A stretch of 53,870 nucleotides of DNA. Source: Gemmatimonadota bacterium. Lineage in GTDB: Bacteria > Gemmatimonadota > Gemmatimonadetes > Gemmatimonadales > Gemmatimonadaceae. The notes beneath the pieces are model-generated. The model did no database searches. It was not told the origin of the DNA and saw nothing but the letters and a program-made list of their open reading frames with translations. Where the stretch lies: contig VHBP01000009.1 of assembly GCA_016871915.1 (NCBI GenBank), positions 1-53,870 on the forward strand, read 5' to 3'. Numbering within the stretch: position 1 is the stretch's first letter; each line of letters opens with the position of its first letter. This document shows, one piece after another, positions 43,612 through 52,235 of this stretch. The position numbers were made by a program, and so were the translations under genes.

Positions 43612-43814
43612 GCGCTCGCCTTGCCGTACTTCTGACGGAAGCGCTCGACTCGGCCGGCGGTGTCGATGAGCTTCTGCTTCCCAGTGAAGAAGGGATGGCA
43701 GGCCGCGCAGATGTCGGTGTTGATCGTGGCGTGGGTCGACCTCGTCTGGAAGGTGTTGCCGCAGGCGCAGATCACCGTGGCCGTCGCGTAGGTCGGATGG
43801 ATCTCGGGCTTCAT
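43608..43814 (-). CDS. rpmE: 50S ribosomal protein L31, zinc-binding type
   Basis: The 68-residue protein has the four zinc ligands Cys16, Cys18, Cys37 and Cys40 (CACGNTF and [13 protein letters not shown]). The C+ form is normally replaced by a zinc-free paralogue in zinc starvation; no paralogue is in the window. No clear Shine-Dalgarno precedes the ATG, and an inverted repeat lies 25 bases upstream. Confidence 0.95.
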   Translation of the reverse strand: MKPEIHPTYATATVICACGNTFQTRSTHATINTDICAACHPFFTGKQKLIDTAGRVERFRQKYGKASA

Positions 43815-43838
43815 TGAGGTCGTACCAGGAAAAGGTCA

Positions 43839-43858
43839 GGTTCGGTCGTGGTCGAACC
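43839..43858 (-). promoter_or_regulatory. Inverted repeat in the rpmE leader
   Basis: GGTTCG (43839-43844) and CGAACC (43853-43858) form a 6-bp stem with an 8-base loop. It is inside the presumed rpmE leader, 25 bases before the ATG, and could be an L31 leader hairpin or an operator shared with the divergent regulator gene. Confidence 0.35.
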
Positions 43859-43867
43859 GAGCCTATC

Positions 43868-43897
43868 AAAATACCCCCGAAAGACTATAAGATGCAA
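43868..43897 (-). promoter_or_regulatory. Candidate promoter of rpmE
   Basis: On the minus strand TTGCAT (43897-43892) and TATTTT (43873-43868) are 18 bases apart, about 54 bases upstream of the rpmE ATG. On the plus strand TATAAG at 43886-43891 may be the -10 of the divergent regulator gene. The two promoters would overlap. Confidence 0.4.
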
Positions 43898-43973
43898 GCC
43901 GACAACGATTTGGGCGTTTGACACCGGTCCCGAGGCACCCCAGACTTCGCCCGATCTCTCACCCCGCCCTCCC

Positions 43974-44654
43974 ATGCCCCACGCCACCGCCGAATTCTTG
44001 GCGTCCGTCCCGCTCTTTCGCTCCCTCTCCGCCGAGGAGCTCGCGGTCTTCGCCCAACTGATCCGTTCACGGGACTATGCCAAGGGGAGCGTGATCCTGT
44101 TCGAGGATGATCCCGGCGATGCCTTCTTCCTCGTCCGGTCGGGGCGGGTCAAGGTGGTCCTCATGGCCGCCAATGGGCGTGAGGTCATCCTCGGGATCCT
44201 GGGCGTGGGGGAGCATTTCGGGGAGCTGGCCCTCATCGACGGCCAGCCGCGTTCGGCCCACGTGATCGCGATGGAGAATGCGAGTCTGTTCGTGCTCCGG
44301 CGCGCGGATTTCCGGCAGCGGGTGGAGCAGAATCCGGCGGTGGCGTGGGCCCTGCTCCTCGAGCTGTCGCGTCGGCTCCGACGGGCGGACGAGAAGATCG
44401 GCGCGTTGGTGCTGCTCGATGTGCCGGGCCGGATCGCGCGTCTGCTACTGGAGCACGCCGCGGAAGGGGACGGCCAGTTGATCGATAAGCCGCTCACGCA
44501 CCAGACCATCGCTCACCTCGTCGGCGCGAGCCGCGAGACGATCTCCCGGACGCTTCGCGACTTCGTGGAGTCGGGGTGGATCTCCACCGAGCGCCGGCGG
44601 ATCCGCATCCTCGACCGTCAGGCCCTGGAACGGCGCGTCACGGTGCGAGCCTGA
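43974..44654 (+). CDS. Crp/Fnr-family transcriptional regulator
   Basis: The 226-residue protein has an N-terminal cyclic-nucleotide-binding-like beta-roll (FEDDPGDAFFLVRSGRVKV, and FGELALIDGQPRSAHV near residue 82) and a C-terminal HTH_Crp domain with LVGASRETISRTLRDF near residue 180. The FGELALxxxxPRxA phosphate-binding cassette, with its Glu and Arg, is intact, so cAMP or a similar nucleotide may bind. No Fnr-type cysteine cluster is present. The ATG at 43974 begins a normal N-terminus. Confidence 0.9.
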   Translation: MPHATAEFLASVPLFRSLSAEELAVFAQLIRSRDYAKGSVILFEDDPGDAFFLVRSGRVKVVLMAANGREVILGILGVGEHFGELALIDGQPRSAHVIAMENASLFVLRRADFRQRVEQNPAVAWALLLELSRRLRRADEKIGALVLLDVPGRIARLLLEHAAEGDGQLIDKPLTHQTIAHLVGASRETISRTLRDFVESGWISTERRRIRILDRQALERRVTVRA

Positions 44655-44660
44655 CACATG

Positions 44661-44687
44661 GCATCGGCGCCCTCTCGGCGCCGATGC
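44661..44687. terminator. Perfect stem-loop after the Crp/Fnr gene
   Basis: GCATCGGCGCC (44661-44671) pairs with GGCGCCGATGC (44677-44687) over 11 bp with a CTCTC loop, 6 bases after the stop codon. There is no T-tract, so it may block 3' degradation or terminate inefficiently. Confidence 0.55.
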
Positions 44688-44773
44688 GAGCCGCATCACC
44701 GGCATCGAGTGACCTGACAGCCTCGCGAGGGGGCTCGCCTGACGCCATTTTGCGGTATGGCCCGAGTGGACCG

Positions 44774-45649
44774 ATGAGCCTGCGCCTGACCTTCTGGGGG
44801 ACCCGAGGCTCGATCCCGAGTCCGGGGCCGCACACCGTGCGGTACGGGGGGAATACGCCCTGCGTCGAGGTGCGCACCGGCGATGGGCATCTCCTGATCC
44901 TCGATGCCGGCACGGGCATCCGCGCGCTCGGTCGCTCCCTTGTCGAGCAGACGGAGGGGGCGTCCATCGAGGCCGACCTCTTCCTGACGCACGCACATTG
45001 GGACCATATCCAAGGGATCCCGTTCTTCGCCCCTCTCTTCGGCCGCGGGAACCGACTCCGAATCTGGGGATCGGCTGCTCTCGAGCGGAGCGTCGATCAG
45101 GTGGTCCGCGACCAGATGTCCCCTGTGGTCTTCCCGGTCTCCTTCGAGGCACTCGCGGCCACCATCGAATTCCGATCGATCGTGGAAGGCACCCCCATGC
45201 TACGGTCGGGGTATGAGGTCGCGGCGTTCGGCCTGCACCATCCGGGGGGGGCGCTGGGGTACCGCTTCACCGACCACGCAGGTGACGCGGGGTCGCTCGT
45301 GTACATCCCTGACAATGAGTTGGCGCCGCACCCCGGCTACGGGTCGTCCCCGATGTGGCGGGACCGATTGACGTCGTTCGTCCGCGGGGCTTCGGTGCTG
45401 ATCCACGATGCGATGTACACGCCCGAGGAGTACGCCCCGTGCGCGGGGTGGGGACATTCGACCCATCAGGAGGCCGTGACGTTGGCGCTCGCCGCCGACG
45501 TGCGGACGCTGGTCCTCTTCCATCACGATCCCCAGCGCACGGATGACGCGCTCGATCGATGTGTGGCGGAGTGTCGTGAGCTGGTGCGGCGGGCCGGGGC
45601 CTCGCTCGAGGTCATCGCCGCCGCGGAAGGCCTGTCTCTGCACACCTGA
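44774..45649 (+). CDS. MBL-fold metallohydrolase
   Basis: The 291-residue protein has the dinuclear-metal motif HAHWDH in LFLTHAHWDHIQG near residue 76, LDAGTGIRALG before it, and a later His in LHHPGGALGYRF and the Asp in LIHDAMYTPEEY. The opening TFWGTRGSIPSPG and YGGNTPCVEV are typical of PhnP-like or RNase-Z-like phosphodiesterases. The substrate is unknown. The ATG at 44774 is preferred because the upstream frame reads through the Crp gene's hairpin. Confidence 0.86.
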   Translation: MSLRLTFWGTRGSIPSPGPHTVRYGGNTPCVEVRTGDGHLLILDAGTGIRALGRSLVEQTEGASIEADLFLTHAHWDHIQGIPFFAPLFGRGNRLRIWGSAALERSVDQVVRDQMSPVVFPVSFEALAATIEFRSIVEGTPMLRSGYEVAAFGLHHPGGALGYRFTDHAGDAGSLVYIPDNELAPHPGYGSSPMWRDRLTSFVRGASVLIHDAMYTPEEYAPCAGWGHSTHQEAVTLALAADVRTLVLFHHDPQRTDDALDRCVAECRELVRRAGASLEVIAAAEGLSLHT

Positions 45650-45665
45650 ACCTCTGGAGTCCAGT

Positions 45666-46382
45666 ATGCGCTCGATCCTCTCCCGGTTGATCGCGCTCGC
45701 CGTCCTGGCGACCCCCCTCGTCGCCCAGGACGACACGCGCCCGACGGTCGCGGTCCTGCCGTTCGTCAACAGCGCGATCGGCGCGGCGAACGCCGAGCTC
45801 GCCCCCCTCTCCAAGGGGATCGCTGACCTGTTGATCACCGACCTCGGGATGAATCCCGGGATCCGCATGGTAGAGCGCGAGAACATCCAGCAGCTCCTCG
45901 ACGAACAGCGCCTCGCGCAGGACGGCCGCGTCGACGATGCGACCGCCGCGCGGATCGGCAAGCTCCTCGGCGCGAAGCACATGGTGACGGGGTCGTTCAT
46001 CACCGATCGCACGGGCCAGATGGTCGTGACCCTCAAGGCGATCGACAGCGAGACGGGGCGGATCTCCTGGACCCATCGTGATCAGGGGAAGACCGATGAC
46101 TTCCTCGCCCTCGTCGCGAAGGTCGCGTCGGCGGCCAACACCGGCCTCAAACTCCCCGCCCTCACCTCACAGGCGAAGGCCGCCACGGCCGAGCGCACCG
46201 CCGAACAGAAGAAGATCCCCTTCCAGGCGGTGATGCTCTACTCGCGCGCGCTCTCCGCACAGGACGCCGGGCAGAAGGAGGAGGCGATCGCGCTCTTCAC
46301 CCAGACGATCGACCGGTTCCCGGACTTCGACGACGCGCGCAAGGCGCGCGCCAAGCTCACGGGTGGAGGCGCTGCGCGGTAG
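45666..46382 (+). CDS. Secreted CsgG/FlgO-like protein
   Basis: The 238-residue protein has a signal peptide (residues 1-21, cleavage near LVAQD). RPTVAVLPFVNSAIG, LITDLGMNPGIRMVERENIQ (in part) and LGAKHMVTGSFI follow the CsgG/FlgO pattern of periplasmic beta-alpha proteins. A C-terminal TPR-like unit (YSRALSAQDAGQKEEAIALF) is attached. TGGAG lies 9 bases before the ATG. It converges with the hydantoinase B gene, 6 bases between stops. Confidence 0.82.
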   Translation: MRSILSRLIALAVLATPLVAQDDTRPTVAVLPFVNSAIGAANAELAPLSKGIADLLITDLGMNPGIRMVERENIQQLLDEQRLAQDGRVDDATAARIGKLLGAKHMVTGSFITDRTGQMVVTLKAIDSETGRISWTHRDQGKTDDFLALVAKVASAANTGLKLPALTSQAKAATAERTAEQKKIPFQAVMLYSRALSAQDAGQKEEAIALFTQTIDRFPDFDDARKARAKLTGGGAAR

Positions 46383-46388
46383 GACCGC

Positions 46389-47972
46389 TCAGTGAGGGTC
46401 CGTGGGTGATCCCGGTTCGGTCACCCCATGGCCGCCACCACCTGGCGTACGAAGCTCCACGACATCGCCGGTCGTGAGCACGCGACGACACTTCGCCGGC
46501 AGTGGCGCGTCGTTGAGCCGGTTCTCCCCTGCCAGCCCGTCGCCGCCCCCGGCCGCTCCCCGGGGGGCACGGGCCCGACGCTCGGTGAGCACGGTGACGG
46601 TACAGGGCGCCAGCACCCGATAGGCGCGAACGACACCATCGCCACCACGATGGATCCCCCCCCCTCCGGATCCACGCCGGACCGCGTAGCGGTCGATGAT
46701 GATGGGGTAGGCACGTTCCAGTGATTCGATGGGGGTGTTCCGCGTGTTGCTCATCCCGACGTGCACCGCATCGGGACCAGAGCCATGCGCACTCGCGCCC
46801 TGGCCGCCCCCCAACGTCTCATAGAAGGTCCATCCTGCCCCACCGAAGGTGATGTTGTTCATGGTCCCCTGCCCCTGGGCCGGCACCTCGACGCCGGCAT
46901 CGGCCAGCGCGGCGAAGAGGAGATCGGTGATGCGCTGACTCATCTCGACATTCCCGGCGGCGACGGCGGCAGGTGACCGGGCGGCGATGCAGCAATCCTC
47001 AGGCGTGACGATCGTGATCGGGCGCGCGATCCCCGCGTTGGTGGGGACATCATCATCGAGCAGGGAGCGGAGGACGAAGAGCGCGGCGGCGCGCGTCACC
47101 TGGATCGGGCAGTTCACATTCCCCGGCACCATCGGCGCGGTCCCGGTGAAGTCGAGATGGAGCTGCCCGCCCTGGATGCGTAGTGCCAGGCGAAGCGGGA
47201 TCAGCGCCTCGGAGATCCCGTCCCCTTCGAGCACATCCTCCGCCGTCCCCCGGGCACCGTCGAGGGCCTGGAGCCGTGCCGTCGCCCGACGCTCGGCATA
47301 CCGGACGAGTCCCTGCACCACACCCGCGATCCGTTCACGTCCATGCCGCGCGAGCAACGTCCGCCACCCCGCCGCACCAGCCGCGCAAGCGGCGCGCTGC
47401 GCCGCGAGATCCCCGCGCCGTTCGTCGGGGGTGCGCACATTGGCGAGGATGAGTCCGAGCAGATCGTCGTCCGGGATCCCCGCGCGCTCGAGACGCACCG
47501 GCGGGAGGATCAGTCCCTCCTGTACGAGCTCAGTGGCACCCTGCGGCATCGACCCCGGACTCATCCCGCCGACATCGGCGTGATGGGCGCGCACCACCGC
47601 ATACCCCGCCACACGATCTCCATCGGCGATCGCCTCCACCATGGTGAGATCGGGGAGATGCGAGCCCCCATGCCACGGGCTGTTGAGCAGAAAGACATCA
47701 CCCGGGTCGGGTGCGCAGGCCCGCACCGCACGCACCGCCTCGGGGAGCGCGCCGAGATGCACCGGGATGTGCGCCGCCTGCGCGACCATCTCCCCCTCGG
47801 CGTCGAAGAGGGCGCAGGAGGCGTCGCGCCGCTCGCGGATGTTCGGCGAGAGCGCGCCTCGGATGAGGACCGCGCCCATCTCCTCGGCGATCATCGCCAT
47901 CGTGGAGGCCCAGACGGCGATCTCCAACGGATCCAGGACCGCGGAGTCTGTGTGCACGGTGTGCGGCGTCAT
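46389..47972 (-). CDS. hyuB: Hydantoinase B/oxoprolinase family protein
   Basis: The 527-residue protein has the family core: MIAEEMGAVLIRGALSPNIR, RRDASCALFDAEG, HVGALPEAV-like spacing, FLLNSPWHGGSHLPD and the C-terminal RRGSGGGGIHRGGDG. With HyuA it forms an ATP-dependent 5-oxoprolinase or N-methylhydantoinase. The ATG overlaps the hyuA stop (ATGA), so the two subunits are translationally coupled. The exact substrate is not determined by sequence. Confidence 0.92.
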   Translation of the reverse strand: MTPHTVHTDSAVLDPLEIAVWASTMAMIAEEMGAVLIRGALSPNIRERRDASCALFDAEGEMVAQAAHIPVHLGALPEAVRAVRACAPDPGDVFLLNSPWHGGSHLPDLTMVEAIADGDRVAGYAVVRAHHADVGGMSPGSMPQGATELVQEGLILPPVRLERAGIPDDDLLGLILANVRTPDERRGDLAAQRAACAAGAAGWRTLLARHGRERIAGVVQGLVRYAERRATARLQALDGARGTAEDVLEGDGISEALIPLRLALRIQGGQLHLDFTGTAPMVPGNVNCPIQVTRAAALFVLRSLLDDDVPTNAGIARPITIVTPEDCCIAARSPAAVAAGNVEMSQRITDLLFAALADAGVEVPAQGQGTMNNITFGGAGWTFYETLGGGQGASAHGSGPDAVHVGMSNTRNTPIESLERAYPIIIDRYAVRRGSGGGGIHRGGDGVVRAYRVLAPCTVTVLTERRARAPRGAAGGGDGLAGENRLNDAPLPAKCRRVLTTGDVVELRTPGGGGHGVTEPGSPTDPH

Positions 47973-49912
47973 CGAGCGGCTTCGCGGCGGAGCATCCACC
48001 CACCGATCGCGAGCGGGGTCGCCACCCACCCCTCGGCGATCCATGCGGTGGCATCGGGGAGGAGGATGGAGCGAGGCCCGTGGAAGGTGATATCCGCTGA
48101 GCCACCATGATCGATCGCGCGTTCCGCATCGAAGGGCGCGGCGTCGGTGTCGCGAGCGAAGCGCGCGGCGACCCCCGGTGTGCTCGCGACATGTCGCAGT
48201 GCGACGCTCTCCACCGGCTGCGGCAGCGTGAAGCCGTAACGTGCCCGATGCGCGGCCGTGAAGCGGTCGATGAGTGCCTGCGGCGCATCGTCAGGGGTCA
48301 CCGCGATCGTGAGCTCGTGGCCCTGCCCCAGGTAGCGCACGCGGAGCGACCAGGATCGCTCCGCGCCATCGACCTGCGCGGCGAGCGCCGCACAGGCGTC
48401 GCGCCACCGTACGACCGGGAGGGCATCGAGTCGCTCGAGCAGACTCATCGCCGCCTCGCGCCGCTCGGGTGCGATGGCGAGCCCCACCGCGCTCAACACC
48501 CCCGCGTGCGGGGGCACGATCACCGTCGTCATCCCGAGCGCATCGGCGAGGGCTGCCGCGTGCAACGGCCCGCCCCCACCGAAGGCGACGAGCGCACAGG
48601 TGCGGGGATCGACGCCGCGATCGACGCTCACCCGGCGCAGCGCCCGCGCCATCTCCGCGTTTGCGATATCGAGCATCGCCTGCGCGGTGCGCTCGATCGT
48701 TGACCCCAGACGCGTGGCGATCCGCGCGACGGCGGCGGTCGCCGCCTCGCGATCCAGCGCGATCCCCGCGCTGAAGCCCTCGAGGCCGATACGCCCGAGT
48801 ACGAGCTGCGCATCGGTGACGGTGGGCTCGATGCCCCCCCGCCCGAAAGCGGCCGGCCCCGGCACCGCCCCCGCGCTACGCGGCCCCACCCGTAACGCGC
48901 CGCCATCGTCGATCCACCCGAGACTTCCCCCGCCTGCCGAGACCGTCTCGACGAGGACGCGCAGGAGTGCGATGGGGACCCCGGCGACGAGTCCGCCTCC
49001 CTCCACCAGCGGCTCCCCATCGAGGATGAGCCCCGCATCGGCGCTCGTCCCACCGATATCGATCGTCAACGCATCGGGGACCCCGATCGACCGGAGCACG
49101 GCGGCCGCGCCGACGATCCCACCGGCGGGCCCAGACAACGCGAGCGTCGCCGCATGGCGCGCCGCATCCGTCGCCGACCGCATCCCCCCCGCACTCGTCA
49201 TCACCGCGGGCATGGGACGCCCCGCCTCGCGGAGACGCGCCCCCAACCCCTCGAGGTATCGCACCACGCGCGGGCGCGCATATCCCTCGGCCACCGCCGT
49301 CGCCGTCCGTTCGTATTCGCGGATCTCCGAGAGCACCGCCGCGGCGGTCACCACCTCGAGCTCCGGACGTGCCGCCTGCAACGCCTCGGCGAGCCGACGC
49401 TCATGCGTGTCATCTTCATAGGCATGCAGGAGCGCGACGACGACGATCTCCGGATCGCGCGCGAGCACCTCGCGCACCACGGCGGCGACGGTCGTCTCGG
49501 TCAATGGTGTCGCGACGGCGCCGGGGATGCGACGCTCGTCCACCGCGACCACATCGGCGGTGGCAACGAGGGGGGTGGGATGCTGCGCCGAGAGATCGTA
49601 GAGCGAGGCGCGGTCCTGACGTCGGAGTTCGAGTAGATCGGTCGCGCCGGCGGTCGCGCAGAGCACGACGCGTGCGCCGGTGCGCTCGAGGAGGAGGTTG
49701 GTGACCACCGTCGTCCCATGGACGAGGCGCGTCACCTGATCGCCCGCGTCGGTGGACGCGGCGGGCGCGATCACCTCGAGCGCCGCGACGACCCCGATCC
49801 CCTGATCCTGCGGCGTCGACATCACCTTCCCCGTGCGGATCCGTCCCGAGGGATCGATCACCACCCCATCGGTGAAGGTCCCGCCGACGTCGACCCCGGC
49901 GGCGACGGTCAC
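47969..49912 (-). CDS. hyuA: Hydantoinase A/oxoprolinase family protein
   Basis: The 647-residue protein opens with the ATPase signature AGVDVGGTFTDGVVID and has LVHGTTVVTNLLLERTGARV, TIDIGGTSADAGLI and CALVAFGGGGPLHAAALAD. It is the ATP-binding subunit of an oxoprolinase-like enzyme. The GTG start overlaps the DUF4105 stop (GTGA); longer open sequence upstream lies antiparallel to no known gene but has no domain content. AGVDVGGTF close to the N-terminus supports the start chosen. Confidence 0.92.
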   Translation of the reverse strand: MTVAAGVDVGGTFTDGVVIDPSGRIRTGKVMSTPQDQGIGVVAALEVIAPAASTDAGDQVTRLVHGTTVVTNLLLERTGARVVLCATAGATDLLELRRQDRASLYDLSAQHPTPLVATADVVAVDERRIPGAVATPLTETTVAAVVREVLARDPEIVVVALLHAYEDDTHERRLAEALQAARPELEVVTAAAVLSEIREYERTATAVAEGYARPRVVRYLEGLGARLREAGRPMPAVMTSAGGMRSATDAARHAATLALSGPAGGIVGAAAVLRSIGVPDALTIDIGGTSADAGLILDGEPLVEGGGLVAGVPIALLRVLVETVSAGGGSLGWIDDGGALRVGPRSAGAVPGPAAFGRGGIEPTVTDAQLVLGRIGLEGFSAGIALDREAATAAVARIATRLGSTIERTAQAMLDIANAEMARALRRVSVDRGVDPRTCALVAFGGGGPLHAAALADALGMTTVIVPPHAGVLSAVGLAIAPERREAAMSLLERLDALPVVRWRDACAALAAQVDGAERSWSLRVRYLGQGHELTIAVTPDDAPQALIDRFTAAHRARYGFTLPQPVESVALRHVASTPGVAARFARDTDAAPFDAERAIDHGGSADITFHGPRSILLPDATAWIAEGWVATPLAIGGWMLRREAAR

Positions 49913-51198
49913 CGTGGCGCCGGGTCGGTGGCATGGCGCAGCGCCGCCATCACCAGCGCGACATTCGCCCCGAGCAAGAGGAGCAGTGGGCCGGCGAGCC
50001 GTTGCGCGACGATCGGCCAGAGCACGAGCGCGAGCATCGATTGGGCCGCGATGAGCAGGAGGAGCATGCGGACCCAGCGCGGCGCCTGCCCCGCGAGGAT
50101 CGCGCGGGCCGCCGGGATCGCGACGACGAGCGCGACGGGCGACGCCAAGAGCACAGTGAGATTGCGATACCAGAAGACGTGGGCCGAACCGAGCCACATC
50201 CCGAGGAGTAGCACCCCGACGAGGCCGGTGAGCGTGAACCACCCGCCCGTGAGGATCGCCGCCGGGATACGCGAGCGGCGACGCATGGTCGGGGTGAGCG
50301 GGATGAGGAGGAGCCCCCACATGGCGAGCACCGGTCCCAGCGGGCCGATGATGAGCCCGCCGGGCTCGGTGCGTTCCGCGGGGCGCCGCGCCACGTAGTG
50401 CACCGTCTCCGCTGCGACGAGGGGGACCGCTCCCGCCGCCGTCGCCACGGTGACGCTCCGCAGGTGGTCACGGAGCCGCATCGGGATGAACATCGTCTCC
50501 CACGCCGTCATCCGCGTATCGGCCATCGGGCCCAACGCGAGCTCGATCCCTGCCTGCGCGAAGGGATCGGGGGCGCTCAGTCGTCGCGACTCCGATCGAT
50601 AGGTGAGATCGGTCTGGAGCGCGGTGAATTGCGGACGGAGGATCCCCCCGAGTGCGACGTCCAGCGCATCCCGCACCCGCGTGGAACAGTTGTCTCGGAA
50701 GTAGTCATAGCGGTACTCGCGGTTCTCTGGCAGCGCATTGCGGGCGACCGCCAGCGCAAGTGCCTCCGCCTGCGTCGGGCTCAGGGCGAGGACCTGCTCT
50801 TCCGTCGCGCGATCGCGCTCCTGATACGCCGCGATCAATGGCTGCGAGGGGAAGGCGGCGACCCAGTACCGGGTCTCCCCGCTGAGGAATCGGCGAAGGA
50901 AGCTCGGGTCGTCGAAGGAGAACATCCCCCAGTTGTACGCCAGATCGCTCCCAGTGACGGTGTCGCGCACTCGGATGGCATTGTGCCCGTAGCGCTCGAA
51001 GATCGCATCGCCCGGCCCGAAGGTCAGGACGGAGATGATGAATCGACTGGACACCGAGGGCGAGACCGATGATGACGCCGCCGGGGACGCCGGCCGGGAC
51101 GCCGGCGTGGGCATCGCGGTCGGCTGCGCCTGCGACGGCTCGGTCACCAGAGCGAGGAGCATGCCGGTCAGGGCACGGCGCAGCCGGCGCGCGCTCAC
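49909..51198 (-). CDS. DUF4105 membrane protein
   Basis: The 429-residue protein has a signal sequence and low-complexity Pro/Ala/Ser linker (to about residue 50), a periplasmic DUF4105 domain with the His of ERYGHNAIRV and the Cys of YFRDNCSTRVRD, and five or six C-terminal transmembrane segments. His and Cys in this order are consistent with a papain-like fold, and DUF4105 members in Bacteroides have been reported to be lipoprotein N-acyltransferases (Lnb). That role here is a reasonable hypothesis in a genome with lolA and several lipoproteins, but it is unproven. GTG overlaps the oxidoreductase stop (GTGA). Confidence 0.82.
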   Translation of the reverse strand: MSARRLRRALTGMLLALVTEPSQAQPTAMPTPASRPASPAASSSVSPSVSSRFIISVLTFGPGDAIFERYGHNAIRVRDTVTGSDLAYNWGMFSFDDPSFLRRFLSGETRYWVAAFPSQPLIAAYQERDRATEEQVLALSPTQAEALALAVARNALPENREYRYDYFRDNCSTRVRDALDVALGGILRPQFTALQTDLTYRSESRRLSAPDPFAQAGIELALGPMADTRMTAWETMFIPMRLRDHLRSVTVATAAGAVPLVAAETVHYVARRPAERTEPGGLIIGPLGPVLAMWGLLLIPLTPTMRRRSRIPAAILTGGWFTLTGLVGVLLLGMWLGSAHVFWYRNLTVLLASPVALVVAIPAARAILAGQAPRWVRMLLLLIAAQSMLALVLWPIVAQRLAGPLLLLLGANVALVMAALRHATDPAPR

Positions 51199-52223
51199 GG
51201 ACGGAATTCCTTCCCCTCGTCGGCGGCGCGATAGATGAGCTCCACCAACTTGTGCACGCGCACCTGATCGACCGGCGGCTCGTACTTCACCTCGCCGCGC
51301 ACCACGGCGGCGAAGTGCGCGAGCTCTGACCGATATGACTGCGTGAAGGCGGTATCCCGCGTCTGCGCTCCCGACGGGGAGACATCCACCGCGCGGCCGC
51401 GCACCTCCTTCACCACACGGAGCGGGGCGAGTCGCGCCGAGCCCGTGTCACCGAGCAGCTCGAACCACCACCGCTCCTCGGTCCCCACGTAAGCGGAATG
51501 CACATCGATCGTGACGGTGAAGCCGCCTTTGCACTCGATGAAGACGGTGGCGGCCTCCTCCACGGCATTCGCGCCACGCGGACGATCCACCGCGACACTG
51601 ACGCGTTCGATACGCGGGAAGTCGGTCAACCATCCCGCCATATCGAGCAACGGGACGCCGAGCTCGAGGAAGGCCCCACCCCCCGCCTCGTCACGACGAT
51701 TCCGCCACGGGGCGAGCACGGCGCGATGCCGATAGGCTCCCGCGCGAACCGCGCGCACTTTGCCGAGATCCCCGCGCCGGATCACCGCGTCCAGCCCCTG
51801 CGCATCGGCCCGATACCGATGGTTGTTCGCGACCATCACCACGCGATCGGCCTTCTTCGCCGCCGCGAGGATCTTCTCCACTCCCTTGGACGAGAGCGCG
51901 AGCGGCCGCTCGCAGAGCACATGGAGCCCCGCACGCAGCGCGGAGAGGACATGCACCTCATGCAGGTGATTCGGCGTGCAGACGATCACCGCGTCGAGAC
52001 CGGGGAGCTCGAGGAGCTCATCGATGTCCGAGCAGATGTCCGGCACCCCGAAGCGCTGGGCGAGCGTCCGCGCCTTGGCGAGATCCCCGTCGCAGAGGGC
52101 GGCAAGCTGCACCCCGCGCATCTTGGCGAGGACCGGGAGATGCGCCGTCTGCGCGATGACGCCGAGACCGAGGACGCCGACGCGGAGGGGCGAGCGGACA
52201 CTGGCAGTGGGAGCGGATGGCAC
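51195..52223 (-). CDS. Gfo/Idh/MocA-family oxidoreductase
   Basis: The 342-residue protein has the Rossmann motif GVLGLGVIAQTAHLPVL and the CTPNHLHEV segment. The family's EKP motif reads ERP (CERPLALS), so the usual catalytic Lys is Arg. The C-terminal domain includes GGGAFLELGVPLLDMAGWL and DVHSAYVGTEERWWFE. NAD(P)-dependent sugar or inositol dehydrogenases are typical members; the substrate here is unknown. Loss of Lys may change catalysis but is seen in other members. Confidence 0.88.
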   Translation of the reverse strand: MPSAPTASVRSPLRVGVLGLGVIAQTAHLPVLAKMRGVQLAALCDGDLAKARTLAQRFGVPDICSDIDELLELPGLDAVIVCTPNHLHEVHVLSALRAGLHVLCERPLALSSKGVEKILAAAKKADRVVMVANNHRYRADAQGLDAVIRRGDLGKVRAVRAGAYRHRAVLAPWRNRRDEAGGGAFLELGVPLLDMAGWLTDFPRIERVSVAVDRPRGANAVEEAATVFIECKGGFTVTIDVHSAYVGTEERWWFELLGDTGSARLAPLRVVKEVRGRAVDVSPSGAQTRDTAFTQSYRSELAHFAAVVRGEVKYEPPVDQVRVHKLVELIYRAADEGKEFRP

Positions 52224-52235
52224 CGAACAGGACTC

